Source: Bubalus kerabau (taxonomy: Eukaryota; Chordata; Mammalia; Artiodactyla; Bovidae). Taken from it: a stretch of DNA of 64,000 nt. Position 1 is the stretch's first letter; each line of letters starts with the position of its first letter. The notes below the pieces were generated by a model, which did not search any database, was not told the DNA's origin, and worked only from the letters and a program-made list of their open reading frames with translations. The stretch covers positions 57,584,964 to 57,648,963 of the forward strand of contig NC_073632.1 of the NCBI RefSeq assembly GCF_029407905.1, written 5' to 3'. Positions 47,228-58,089 of this stretch are shown piece by piece. The translations under genes and the position numbers were made by a program.

Positions 47228-47609
47228 TTCACAAAAATAATTATTATTAAGACATGGCATTCTCTTTTACTAGTCAAAGCTGATATCTTGAAAACATAAC
47301 AACTTCAGAAGTCAAGAAATCCTCAGAACTAGGTTGCTAATTGCTTCTATGTTGAAGTAGCAGGCTTCATTAAACAGAAATCCAAACTATAGTGAATTTG
47401 GTTGGGTATCTGTAATTGTTGTGACAGAGAGCACACCACTAAGCTGATTACATACACAGCAGCTAGAAACTTACCCTGTTAGAAGTGGCTTGGAAGTGAC
47501 TAACAACCTAATTCTGAGTATTTCTTGACTTTTGAAGTTGTTACTTTTGCAAGATGTCAGGTTTGACTAGTAAAAGAGAATGTCATGTCTTAATAATTAT
47601 TTTTGTGAA
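47228..47609. repeat. 382-bp imperfect palindrome of unknown family
   Basis: Left arm 47228-47339 is the reverse complement of right arm 47501-47609 at about 90 percent (around ten substitutions and one 3-base gap), with a 161-bp spacer. Outer ends read TTCACAAAAATAATTA and its complement. The arms contain no known SINE or LINE. No clear TSD was found, so a non-autonomous DNA transposon and a local inverted duplication are both possible. Confidence 0.85.
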
Positions 47610-48579
47610 TTTTAGTATTTTTGCATGTGGGTTTAGCAAAACTATGAATGGTAATTCTTTCATAAAGAAATATGCCACTTATATGCTTGAAGTTTACTTT
47701 TGAATCATTCTCTCTGCTGTCTCCATCTCCTCATCTCTCAAATATGAGTTAATCTGTTTATTTAGATTAGACAGCAGATCAAATAAAGTACCGAATAATA
47801 GTCTGAGAAGCTGAGGAGAGTTGAAAGTTACTCTGTTATCCAAGATGGAAAAATAGACTATTAAGAGTGATATCTTGGCAAGAGATAATTACATTTCCTT
47901 TGATATTTTACCTACTGTACCAAAATACATAAAATCATCCTGGACACTTCATATTATTTTTTAACTTTGTACATTTATTATTAAAGTAGTATTTACCTAT
48001 ATAATTTTTACCTTACTAATGAGAATATGCTTGTAAATTTTTATTAAATCTAAAAGAAATACTTTTTAAGATTTCTTTCCTTCACCCAAGAAAGATATCT
48101 CCATCTTAAAGTGGAATGAAATGTATGTCTTTTAATATGTCTTATAGGGCCTCCTGTTCTTGTACTGGCCCTTTGAAAAGTCAGTTCATTAAAGCATTAC
48201 TCTGGACTATGTTCTGAGCTTCTAATAGAGCAAATTTAAAGAATCTAAAGCAAAGATAATACTCTGACACAGAGTCAATGGCTGTGCGATGGGAGAGGTC
48301 CATTGGCTGGGAGTTGTCATCTCCACTGCTGGTTTCTCACACCATTGGGGTTCATATGGTTCATAGGACAGCACCCTGGGGAAACTTTTTCATTCTTTAT
48401 CTCTTTCCTTTCGAACAGCCAAGATTAGGCTTGCATTTGTGGCTGTTTCTAACAAATGCACGCTGACAAAATCCAAAAGCTGATCTTTCCCTGGAACCAC
48501 AGCATTAGTGAAAAGCAAAACAAAATAAAAACAAATCCTAACTGCTTTACTAAAACAATTTGGGGTTGGTGATTGAAGG
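47610..48579. other. Unique AT-rich sequence
   Basis: No repeat or coding sequence recognised. Confidence 0.5.
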
Positions 48580-48655
48580 GGCAGGGCCTTGGAACAATAT
48601 CTGGCACAAAATTTATACTCAATAAGTAAGTGTTGAATTAAATGATGGAATAAAC
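48580..48655 (+). mobile_element. L2/MIR-type 3' tail fragment
   Basis: AACAATATCTGGCACAAAAT then CTCAATAAGTAAGTGTTGAA resembles the shared L2/MIR 3' end. Confidence 0.45.
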
Positions 48656-49024
48656 ATTTAACTATCAATAACTTCAGCAACTTTTAGGAATGGCCCTGTG
48701 ATTCATATTTTTATCCCCAAAGGGGTTATTTAGTCATTTAACAATAATTTACAAAGCTGTCATCCTGTGTAAAGCTGTAATAGCCACTACAGGGGATACT
48801 AAAGTGGATACATCATAATATAAGCATACTGATAACTGAATTATCATAATATTTATATAATTCCTAATGTTAAGTGGAATGAAAACACTATGAAAGAGAT
48901 CCAGATAAAGTAAGTATAAGGATAACTGTTAGTTATTCCCTATTGTAGCTAATGTGTGTCTCCCAAAGAGTCACTGTTGATATACCCTCTTAATAAAAAC
49001 TTCTACTTACTTAAACTACCACCA
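48656..49024. other. Unique AT-rich sequence
   Basis: No repeat or coding sequence recognised. Confidence 0.45.
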
Positions 49025-49185
49025 CAGAGCACTTTGTAGATGTCAGGTACTTTGTTTCTATCATTTTTAATTTACTCAACAATCCAGCAAGGATTGTTAA
49101 CGTCATTGTTCTCATTTTAGTTGAGGAAATGAAGGTCCAGAGAGGTTAAAAAGGAAATTTTCTCAAAGTCACATAGCTACCAGCT
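49025..49185 (-). mobile_element. MIR SINE
   Basis: Reverse MIR: TGTTCTCATTTTAGTTGAGG and CCAGAGAGGTTAAAAAGGAA core, then TCAAAGTCACATAGCTACCA. Confidence 0.82.
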
Positions 49186-49344
49186 CCAGATATACTGTCT
49201 CACATTGCTGCAATAGAAAGACTCACCAAATTCTCGCCTCTGCCTCTTTCCTCTTTCTATAACCCAGGCCACTTTCTTCTTACAGGCTCAGCTTGTCCCC
49301 TCCAACCCCACTCAGTCCCTCTCTCTAGGAAAAGAAGATTTAAG

Positions 49345-49557
49345 ACTGACATATATATATACTACCATGTGTAAAATAGCTAGTGGGAAGCTGCCATAAA
49401 GCACAGGAAGTCCAGCTCAGTGCTCTGTGGTGACCTAGATAGGTGAGTTGGGGGTGGGGTGGGAGGGAAATCCAGGAGGGAGGGGATATATGTATGCATA
49501 TGGCTATTCCACTTAACTGTAAAGCAGAAACTAACGCAATGTTGAAAAGCAATTTTA
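49345..49557 (+). mobile_element. Ruminant-type L1 3' UTR
   Basis: ACTACCATGTGTAAAATAGC, GGGAAGCTGCCATAAAGCAC, the GGTGACCTAGATAGGTGAG region, the G-rich tract and AGCAGAAACTAACGCAATG. Same element type as 7029-7837 but on the plus strand and truncated to the UTR. Confidence 0.9.
49450..49467 (+). other. G-quadruplex motif in the L1 3' UTR
   Basis: Four G-tracts of at least three with one-base loops (GGGGGTGGGGTGGGAGGG). G-rich polypurine tracts are a known feature of mammalian L1 3' UTRs. Confidence 0.7.
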
Positions 49558-49559
49558 TA

Positions 49560-49560
<1 letters not shown>

Positions 49561-49597
<37 letters not shown>
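49561..49597. repeat. (GT)n(TA)n microsatellite
   Basis: About five GT and 13 TA units at the tail of the L1 3' end. Confidence 0.96.
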
Positions 49598-49604
<7 letters not shown>

Positions 49605-49959
49605 CTCTGGCGTAGCACTCTGAATCTCAGCTCCCAGTTACTTCCAATGCTTGTCTGGGAGGAACAAGAGAGAGCTGGGTTTCTTCTTTGTCCCTAATTA
49701 TCCCCTCATGATAATTTTTACCCTCTTGTTCCCAGTGCCCAAATTCTGTCTGGATTATCTAGCAATCTAGTCCTTTTAGGACTAGGTTCTGACTTGTCCT
49801 TGTCAACCCTTTCTTTAGCCCAGAATCCTTCCCTTGAACTCCCCTGGGGAGTCTGAAGTAAAGCCACCCAAGGACAGAGTTCACAGTGGATCTCCTGGCA
49901 TTGCCAACTTAGATGCCTCTGTGCTGAAGATTCCCAGACATGGTCCATGGGTCCTTTAA
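49598..49959. other. Unique sequence
   Basis: No repeat recognised. A 95-codon minus-strand frame crossing 49718-50005 has no family resemblance. Confidence 0.45.
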
Positions 49960-50312
49960 TGGTGGGGCTCCTGCTCCCCTCTCTGTACTCATCCTCGTAC
50001 CCCAAACCTTAGTCATACTGACCTGCTTGCAAATCTCTGAAATTGGTCTGTCCACTTTTCCCCAGAGGACCTGGCATAAATTGTTCCCCCTGCCTGGCTA
50101 CTTTCCACCACTCTTCTGTTTTCTGTGTCTGCTCTTATTTAAACATCACCTCCTCTAGGAAGCCATCCTTTGGTTTCTCAAGTTGCTCTGGGTTTGCTCC
50201 TCAGTCTCCCTACTGGGCTAAGAGCAATCTGAGGACATCATTGTTGTATCTCCAGAAACTAAGCCAGAACCTAGCACACTACAGACACTTAACAAATATT
50301 CTTTCATTGGTA
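49960..50312 (+). mobile_element. L2 LINE 3' end
   Basis: Collinear with the L2 3' region: AAATTGTTCCCCCTGCCTGG, ACATCACCTCCTCTAGGAAG, AATCTGAGGACATCATTGTT, and the terminal ACCTAGCACACTACAGACAC. Confidence 0.75.
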
Positions 50313-51324
50313 TAAAACTACTTACAAGGAAATTTACAAGGACCATAAAAATCAACAAGCAGTACTTGGATGACACTGATCTTCAGTTCCCTGATACAGT
50401 AATTTCCCCACTGATGCCATATTCTAATATCCTAGCTGACTCTCGTGAATCTTGTAGGCAACCATGAGAATTTGAGTTCCAGCATTCAAGAACCCCAAGT
50501 CCCTCCTGCTGGGAGAATTATTTCAACTCACCATTGTTTCAAGGACTTACGGGACACATTATTGTGATTTGCAGATGAGGAGACTGGGACCCAGAGAAAT
50601 GTCAGATGCTGTTATGACAAACCTCAATTAATGGAAGATTTGAATTTATGTTCGGTTCATAAATTCTTTTTTCATAAATATTTCTATTGAGATAGAATGT
50701 CAACACTTAGGATATGCTACTCATTAAGATGATTCTAGGTCTGTATGTCTGATGAATGGCAAAGCATTTCTTAGAAATTTAAAAGATTATTTACATGGAT
50801 ATATTCCTAGGAAAACATCTGTCTTCTGCAAATGGAAATAATGAAACCCACTAAATTGCAGTAGTGCAAAATACAGAAGGTGGCAGATTTATAGATACTA
50901 CTGTTGACAGGTCACCTGCCACCCCTCCTTGTCCACCTGTGGGCCATCAGTTTGCCATTCTCTGAGCAATGCTATTTTGAGAAGAGAGAATCTTTGTCTG
51001 TGAGCAGTTATAGCAAACCCAGAGGATGCAGTGAGTGTGTCAGTGGAATGGAGCCATCGTCCGAAACATGGCAGGAGTTCTCTGGTGTTAGGAACATGCT
51101 GTCCTTTACGCTTTGTAGAAATCTACTAAGCAGTTATCATTCTTTAAATAAAATTGTCTTTTAGTGAAGGTAAAAGATTTTACTGTCTGTTGAACTTGTG
51201 TTCCTGAGGCTGAATTTGCATACACAGAGAGCTGTTTTAAATAAACAATTTCTGACTGTATTATTGGAAGAAAAGAAAAGGAGAGAAAGGTTAAATTTTC
51301 TGGTGCACACAAATTGGCACTAAT
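50313..51324. other. Mostly unique sequence
   Basis: A possible reverse MIR core at 50565-50605 (TTGCAGATGAGGAGACTGGG). Nothing else recognised. Confidence 0.4.
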
Positions 51325-51440
51325 GTTCATTCACTCAGCAAGGTTTTAGAGACCTAAATTATGCCAGGCATTGTGCTGGGCATAATGGAAGTACATGCTG
51401 GAAGTACTGAAGATAATGGAGTAAGTGGTGAGTGAGGCAA
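51325..51440 (-). mobile_element. L2/MIR-type fragment
   Basis: TGTTCATTCACTCAGCAAGG then ATTATGCCAGGCATTGTGCT, the reverse of the L2/MIR tail pattern. Confidence 0.5.
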
Positions 51441-52372
51441 CATCACTGCTTCTACAAGAGCCTTTGAGCTCTAAAAGATGGGGCTGGAAGTGTGTGGGTG
51501 TCAGGGCAGGGGACTGGAGGCCATTAACAAGGGTGAGATCTTCCTTTTGACCCAAGTCTTCCTTTCTGGATTCTGAAGGCAAAATATCCCCATTAAGAAC
51601 AATGCAAGGAACAAAATCCTTTCTTTCACCTAGCTTTCTAATTTTCTTCTTAAGTAAACTGGTAACTCTCAGCAGGAATCTGCAGCTTCCTGACCATTGG
51701 TGAGGGAAGATTAATAAATTGCCACCCTGCCAGGGAGACTTGGGCACGTGTGAATACTTCCCACTCTGTTTGCATTCCCCACTAGAGCTGCAAGCTTGTA
51801 TGAATTCACACGTAGAGCAGAGAGACATTTCATTCTGGGATAAATTCAGGAGAGGTGAATTAGCCTCCACATTTTAGACAGTTGAATTATTCTTTCATCT
51901 TTAAACTGCAAAAGGAAATACATTTCATCCCATGCAAATACATATTCAACCTCTTTTATACAATTGAGTTCATGAGTCAGTCTCCTGTTCTATTTTTATT
52001 TACTTATTTGGTAGTTTTGAGGAAATTTCTCCATTTTACTAACCACTTTAAAATCCTTTTCCAGATTAAGATCAACATCTGAGGCTAGAATTTAAACCCC
52101 AGAAAAGGTAGTAAGTAAAGAATCTTTAATTTATGAAACTGAACAAGTTGACTTATCCAAACATCTCTAGGGCTTTAATGGGGGATATCTATAATTCTCT
52201 GAATTGTATTCCTTTCACAGTGATATTTTGTAATTCCATTCTATTACCCTTGCTTAACATTAATGAGATAAAAAGATCACATTATGGCGATTGATGTTCT
52301 TCAAATTGAATGCACGTTTCCATGTACAAAGCTGTCTGCTAATTTAAAAAACATAGCATGTAACATAGAATC

Positions 52373-52386
52373 ATGACCATGGTCAT
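52373..52386. promoter_or_regulatory. Perfect 14-bp palindrome with TGACC/GGTCA arms
   Basis: ATGACCATGGTCAT is its own reverse complement and holds two everted nuclear-receptor-like half-sites. Function is inference. Confidence 0.3.
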
Positions 52387-52556
52387 CACTCAGCTGGGAC
52401 CAGATAGCATTTTTTATCTATTCATTGGATTTAACAAGGCATAAGATGGAAGCAGAATACAAAGTGTGGGTAGATTATCCCATATCCCTCCTTTCGGTCA
52501 ATTCTTGGCAATCTCAGCAAGGAAACTGAGGCTTCATGTTTCCATGGAAATAAACC

Positions 52557-52565
52557 TCAAGGTCA
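52557..52565 (+). promoter_or_regulatory. Extended nuclear-receptor half-site
   Basis: TCAAGGTCA is the extended half-site bound by ERR and NR5A-type receptors as monomers; it runs into AAGGGGCA. A second AAGGTCA lies near 52577. Function is inference. Confidence 0.3.
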
Positions 52566-53324
52566 AAGGGGCATATGGAAGGTCAGACAATGACAAAGGG
52601 ACATCTGAGAGGCCATCTGGATGAGTGACCTGACATAATTAGTCATTAATCCCACTCTGGGGAACAATAGAGCTGGCAGAGAGTGTGTTTGGGCTTTGAT
52701 CGTGGTCTGGGTGATCTCATGGGGAAGAAGGGAAAAAGCCCCACTTGGTAACTAAGCAGATTACCTCGGCATGCTGTTAACTAAAGACGGGGTGGCCGAG
52801 GAGGCCAGTGGGATATGCATTTTACATATTAGACTACATTTTCCTTAACTTACCACAGGCTCCTCTAGGGCCATGTGGCTTTTGGATTAGCTTCTGGGTA
52901 GCATTTTTTACAGTTTACAATGGAAGGAGAGCAAGAGTCCCAAAATACATTGCTTAAAATTCTTAGGCAACAGATGGAAGATAGCTGGAGAGCCAATGGC
53001 ATTAGACAGCTTGGTTTACAGGTGTCAATATTTACTAAGCAAAGTTTGCCAGGGTGCCTTTTGGGAAAAAGCAGAGAGAATAGCTAATCAGTAAAACAAT
53101 AGCAATCAGCCCGTTGTCTGTTTTAGCAGAACGGTTAGAAATATAAATTGTCTAAAATGATAAGAAGTACTCATCAGCATCTGTCTTTCTCTCAGGCTCT
53201 TCTTTTTCATGTTTATTAGTCTTAGCAGACTTTGATCGGCTACCCATCCCGTGTAACTAGAATCCTTCTATTTGCAGCGCTGGTGATGTTTTGAGCTTAA
53301 TTGTGTGCATTTTTGTAGGATGTG

Positions 53325-53360
53325 AACATGCTGCTGCTGCTGCTGCTGTTGCTAAGTCGC
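53325..53360 (-). mobile_element. BovA2 3' stub with (GCT)n
   Basis: ATGCTGCTGCTGCTGCTGCT followed by GTTGCTAAGTCGCAGTC: only about 15 bases of SINE body remain beyond the trinucleotide tail. Confidence 0.65.
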
Positions 53361-53362
53361 AG

Positions 53363-53688
53363 TCCTTATAAATGCATGTATTTCAGCAACTGCTGAAATC
53401 ATCATCTGCCCCCCAGGGATAACTGATTATACTTACTGGGTAAAGAATGGTAGCCAGATGAGGTAGTAACTATATTGGACCAAAGTCTGTTTGTTAGAAT
53501 AGCTTGCTGAATAATGACATTTAAAAGTCATTGTGAGCTTTTTAATTTTGAAACCGGAATCTGATTAGTCATTTGGGTGGCATACTCTGGCAAACTACGT
53601 GTGAGGCTGTAGAAGGAGCACTCACAGAGAGTGGGGAGATGAGACATTGTTGCCCTAACTTTGCCATGAATTTGCTCCAAAATCCCTT
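53363..53688. other. Unique sequence
   Basis: No repeat or coding sequence recognised. Confidence 0.45.
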
Positions 53689-53699
53689 TGTGAGCATTT

Positions 53700-53822
53700 A
53701 TTTTTATTTTTTGGCCATACTGTGCAGCATGTGGGATATTTGGTTCCCTGACCAGGGATCAAACCCGTACCCCCAGCACAGGAAGCAGGGAATCTTAACC
53801 ATTGGACAGCCAGAGAAGTCCC
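53700..53822 (-). mobile_element. Short tRNA-derived SINE with TSD
   Basis: Reverse short SINE: TTTTTATTTTTTGGCCATAC, CCCTGACCAGGGATCAAACC, ATCTTAACCATTGGACAGCC. Perfect 11-bp TSD tgtgagcattt at 53689-53699 and 53823-53833. Confidence 0.9.
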
Positions 53823-53833
53823 TGTGAGCATTT

Positions 53834-55139
53834 CTTTATCTGTAAAAAGATAGGCTGTACTCCATCCCAAATAGCAAATGTACTTCTAATAATGCCAACT
53901 ATGAGAGATTGGTAGTGCTTACCTCCACATCTACTGAAAATTGAGAAAGACTCTGAGAGGTATCTCTGCTTAGTGAGAAGGATTGATAGGCAATGTATGC
54001 CTTTGGTGTAGGAAGAGAAGTGGCGTGTTAAAAACGTGTATCTCCAGATGTGGTTATCTTATATATCACTTCTAGGTCTATTTTGGAGAATTGAGGGAGG
54101 GGGGAGGATCATTTACATAAATACTTGTTAAAAGTTGCGGCATATGTTACTGTTAGTGGTAACGGCAGCAATGACACAGGACTCCTGCATCAGAAACCAT
54201 CTAGAAGCTATGGTGATGGGAAACCCAAGCAGCTTGTTTGCCAATATTTAACTATATTACTTCAAGCAGAATGTGAGCACCTAAGTCATAGGGTCAACTG
54301 AAAAATTAAGATGTTAAATCAAGGCTGACTGTAACCAATGATAGAAAATATCCCTTACATGGTATCCTAGATAATTGCTACTTGGTCTTGTTTTTTCCTT
54401 TCTTTTGAAACGTGAATTTTGGAAGTATGTCTTGAGAACTTTAACTATAAATTCAGATGAGTTTTGAACTGATCAATAGCTCTCAATAGCCCTGTTCAAA
54501 GTAGCTAGACATAGATAATGTGGGTACATGTCCACAGATTTTTAAGTCCCGAAGAGAAGTGTGGCATACAGAACTGTCAAGATCTCTTTGTATTTTCCCT
54601 TCACTAAATGTAACAATCCATTCAGGATGTTGTCCCCACCTCCTTGTCCCTTCAAATCTGTTAAATCAGGAGTCACTTTCTCTGCTGTGACATGTTAATT
54701 CACACAAGTGATTTACTCAAGCATTCTCAATGATGCAAAAAAATTTCTGAAATCCCTTCTATGATTAAAAAGTATCCAAAATCAGCATGAAATATTACTC
54801 GAGTTATATTATCATAATAACTTGCGTTATTCAAGGGAGTATCCTTAGCATCTTTATTTATGGGATGTCTACATGTGAGAATTTAACAAAGGAAGTTTCA
54901 GATGTTTTGAAAAACTTTAATACTCCATTTCTGCTAAAACTTACTCTTATGAGCTTGCCAAATCATCTCACTTTTGGGTCTATGAGATCCAGAAAGCCAA
55001 GAAGTTGTCTGAAAGTGTCCACATTTGGAGAAGTGCTGAATTTTGCTTCTTTGGCCCATACTTTCTTGCCTGAGGCTGCTTCAGTAATTTAGCAGAGAGT
55101 TTGCAAGTATGTAGCAATATTCTCTTTTTCTTCGATTTT
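53834..55139. other. Unique sequence, no gene seen
   Basis: A 101-codon plus-strand frame at 54787-55092 has no recognisable domain; its short exon-like look is not backed by splice or homology evidence. Confidence 0.45.
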
Positions 55140-55330
55140 ATTGATCTTTATTTTTTCAGCTTTTGTCAGTTATGACAAATAAAATTGTAAGATATTTAAA
55201 GTGTACATATTGGTGATTTGATATACATCATGAAAAGATTCCTACTATCTAATTAATTCATACAACTATTGTCTCACATATTTATATATTTATTTATTTT
55301 GGTAAGAACATTTCAGTTCTACTATATTAG

Positions 55331-57232
55331 TTCAGTTCAGTCACTCAGTCATGTCCAACTCTTTGCAACCCCATGGACTGCAGCACGCCAGGCCTCCCTG
55401 TCCATCACCACTCCCGGAGTTAACCTAAACTCATGTCCACTGAGTCAGTGATGCCGTCCAACCATCTTATCCTCTGTTGTCCCCTTCTCCTCCCACCTTA
55501 AATCATTCCCAGCATCAGGGTCTTTTCCAATGAGTCAGTTCTTCACATCAGGTGGCCAAAGTATTGGAGTTTCCGCTTCAACATCAGTCCTTCCAATGAA
55601 CACCCAGGACTGATCTCCTTTAGGATGGACTGATTGGATATCCTTGCAGTCCAAGGGACTCTCAAGAGTCTTCTCCAACACCACAGTTCAAAAGCATCAA
55701 TTCTTTGGTGCTCAGCTTTCTTCACAGTCAAGCTCTCATATCCATACATGACCATTGGAAAAACCATAGCCTTGACCAGACGGACCTTTGTTGGCAAAGT
55801 AATGTCTCTGCTTTTCAATATGCTATCTAGGTTGGTCATAACTTTCCTTCCAAGGAGTAAGCGTCTTTTAATTTCATGGCTGCAGTCACCATCTGCAGTG
55901 ATTTTGGAGCCAGAAAAATAAAGTCCATCACTGTTTCCACTGTTTCCCATCTATTTCCCATGAAGTGATGGGACCTGATGCCATGATCTTCTTTTTCTGA
56001 GTGTTGAGCTTTAAGCCAAGTTTTTCACTCTCCTCTTTCACTTTCATCAAGAGGCTCTTTAATTCTTCTTCACTTTCTGCCATAAGGGTGGTGTCATCTG
56101 CATATCTGAGGTTATTGATATTTCTCCCAGCAATCTTGATTCCAGCTTGTGCTTCTTCCAGCCCAACATTTCTCATGATGTACTCTGCATATAAGTTAAA
56201 GAAGCAGGGTGACAATATACAGCCTTGATGTACTCCTTTCCCTATTTGGAACCAGTCTGCTGTTCCATGTCCAGTTCTGTCACTTCCTGACCTGGATACA
56301 GATTTCTCAAGAGGCAGGTCAGGTGGTCTGGTATTCCCATCTCTTTCAGAATTTTCCACAGTTTATTGTGGTCCACACAGTCAAAGGCTTTGGCATAGTC
56401 AATAAAGCAGAAATAGATGTTTTTCTGGAACTCTCTTGCTTGAAAAAATGATCCAGCGAATGTTGGCAATCTGATCTCTGGTTTCTCTCCCTTTTCTAAT
56501 ACCAGCTTGAACATCTGGAAGTTCATGGTTCATGTATTGTTGAAGCCTGGCTTGGAGAATTTTAAGCATTACTTTGCTACTGTGTGTGAGATGAGTGCAA
56601 CTGTGCAGTAGTTTGAATATTCTTTGCCATTCCCTTTCTTTGGGATTGGAATGAAAACTGACCTTTTCCAGTCCTATAGCTACTGCTGAGTTTTCCAAAT
56701 TTGCTAGCATATTGAGTGCAGCACTTTCACAGCATCATCTTTCAGGATTTAGAATAGCTCAACTGGAATTCCATCACCTCCATTAGCTTTGTTCTAGTGA
56801 TGCTTCCTAAGGCCCACTTGACTTCACATTCCAGGATGTCTGTCTCTAGGTGAGTGATCACACCATCATGATCATCTGGGTCATGAAGATCTTTTTTGTA
56901 CAGTTCTTCTGTGTATCCTTGCCACCTCTTCCTAATATCTCCTGCTTCTGTTAGGTCCATACCATTTCTGGCCTTTATTAAGCCCATCTCTGTATGAAAT
57001 GTTCCCTTGGTATCTAATTTTCTTGAAGAGATCTCTAGTCTTTCCCATTCTATTGTTTTCCTCTATTTCTTTGCACTTATCATTGAGGAAGGCTTTCTTA
57101 TCTCTCCTTGCTATTCTTTGGAACTCTGCTTTTAAATGGGTATATCTTTCCTTTTCTCCTTTGTTTTTCTCTTCTCTTCTTTCACAGCTATTTGTAAGGC
57201 CCCCTTCAGAGAGCCTTTTTGGTTTTTTGCAT
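55331..57232 (-). mobile_element. BovB LINE, 1.9 kb, RT and 3' end, with TSD
   Basis: Reverse BovB from its pentamer tail (ttcagttcag) to the linker coding region. Perfect 14-bp TSD ttctactatattag at 55317-55330 and 57233-57246, inside the host L1. 5'-truncated at almost the same place as the 43605 copy. Confidence 0.96.
55543..56987 (-). pseudogene. BovB reverse transcriptase pseudogene
   Basis: Minus-strand pieces in coding order: 56987-56742 (NGMDLTEAGDIRKRWQGYTE), 56710-56399 (KVMLKILQARLQQYMNHELP), 56526-56242 (box A, CFIDYAKAFDCVDHNKLW), 56359-55928 (GKGVHQGCILSPCFFNLYAE, then YADD at 56093-56104) and 55950-55543 (VTMNLDSIL-like region through RLLRVPWTARISNQSILKE). The RQGC box has become HQGC. 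The pieces are in different frames, so no protein can be made. Confidence 0.92.
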
Positions 57233-57468
57233 TTCTACTATATTAGCAAATCTCAGTTGTATAATACTTGTATAATACAATGTTATCAACTATAGCCACT
57301 GTTTTTACATTAGATCCTCAGGCCTTATTCACCTTAAAGCTGAAAGCTTGTACCCTTTTACCAACCTCTTTCTATTGCACCGACCCCGGCTTCTGGCAAC
57401 TGCTTTTCTACTCTCTTGAGGCTGATTTCTAAAATTTTCCACATTTAAGTGATACCATGCAGTATTTG

Positions 57469-57976
57469 GGGCTTCCCTGGTGGCTCAGGGCTAAAGAATC
57501 TGCTGGCAATGCAGGATGCAAAGGAGATGCAGGTTGGATCCCTGGGTGGGAAAGATCCCCTGGAGGAAGAAATAGCAACCCACTCTAGTATTCTGCCTAG
57601 CTGCTGCTGCTAAGTCACTTCATTCGTGTCCAACTCTGTGCGACCCCATAAACAGCAGCCCACCAGGCTCCCCTGTCCCTGGGATTCACCAGGCAAGAAC
57701 ACTGGAGTGGGTTGCCATTTCCTTCTCCAATGCATGAAAGTGAAAAGTGAAAGTGAAGTCGCTCAGTCGTGTCCGGCTCTTAATGATCCCATGGACTGCA
57801 GCCTACCAGGCTCATCCATCCATGGGATTTTCTGGGCAACAGTACTGGAGTGGGGTGCCATTGCTTTCTCCAATTCTGCCTAGAGAATCCCATGGACAGA
57901 GGAGCCTGGTGGTCTATAGTCCATGGTGTCGCAAAGAGTCTGACACGACTGAACTAACTGAGCACGACCATGAGCA
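57469..57976 (+). mobile_element. Bov-tA SINE split by a BovA2
   Basis: Plus-strand Bov-tA in two parts, 57469-57600 (head CTTCCCTGGTGGCTCAGG and first part of A) and 57884-57976 (rest of A). Outer TSD catgcagtatttg at 57456-57468 and cattcagtatttg at 57977-57989, one mismatch. Confidence 0.92.
57601..57872 (-). mobile_element. BovA2 SINE nested in a Bov-tA
   Basis: Reverse full BovA2 dimer with a perfect 11-bp TSD attctgcctag at 57590-57600 and 57873-57883. Confidence 0.95.
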
Positions 57977-58089
57977 CATTCAGTATTTGTCTCTGTCTGG
58001 CTTATTATACTTATCATAATGCCTTCAAGGTTCCTTTATGTATTTGCAAAGTATAGAATTTCCTTCTTTCTCATTTAAGAATTATTTGT

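Larger units (their letters stand above)
51441..53324. other. Repeat-free block, conserved-looking
   Basis: About 1.9 kb with no recognised mobile element. 52280-53250 has balanced composition and many transcription-factor-like words. No coding region is convincing; the 174-codon minus-strand frame at 51346-51870 begins at GTG, not ATG. Confidence 0.5.
55140..58080 (-). mobile_element. Old L1 (L1M-type) 3' UTR, interrupted twice
   Basis: Three collinear minus-strand pieces: 55140-55330 (AAGTGTACATATTGGTGATT and on), 57247-57468 (ATGTTATCAACTATAGCCAC, CTTGTACCCTTTTACCAACC) and 57990-58080 (TCTCTGTCTGGCTTATTATA). They join into one L1 3' UTR when the BovB and the Bov-tA are removed. Confidence 0.8.

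Noticed and set aside
51346..51870. 174-codon open frame on the minus strand, one of the longest outside recognised repeats
   Set aside because: Its first codon is GTG, not ATG; the first ATG is 14 codons in. Its 3' part runs over an L2/MIR-type fragment, and no domain, signal or family resemblance is visible.
54787..55092. 101-codon plus-strand frame as a possible exon or small protein
   Set aside because: AT-rich, no domain, no homologue recognised and no supporting splice pattern.
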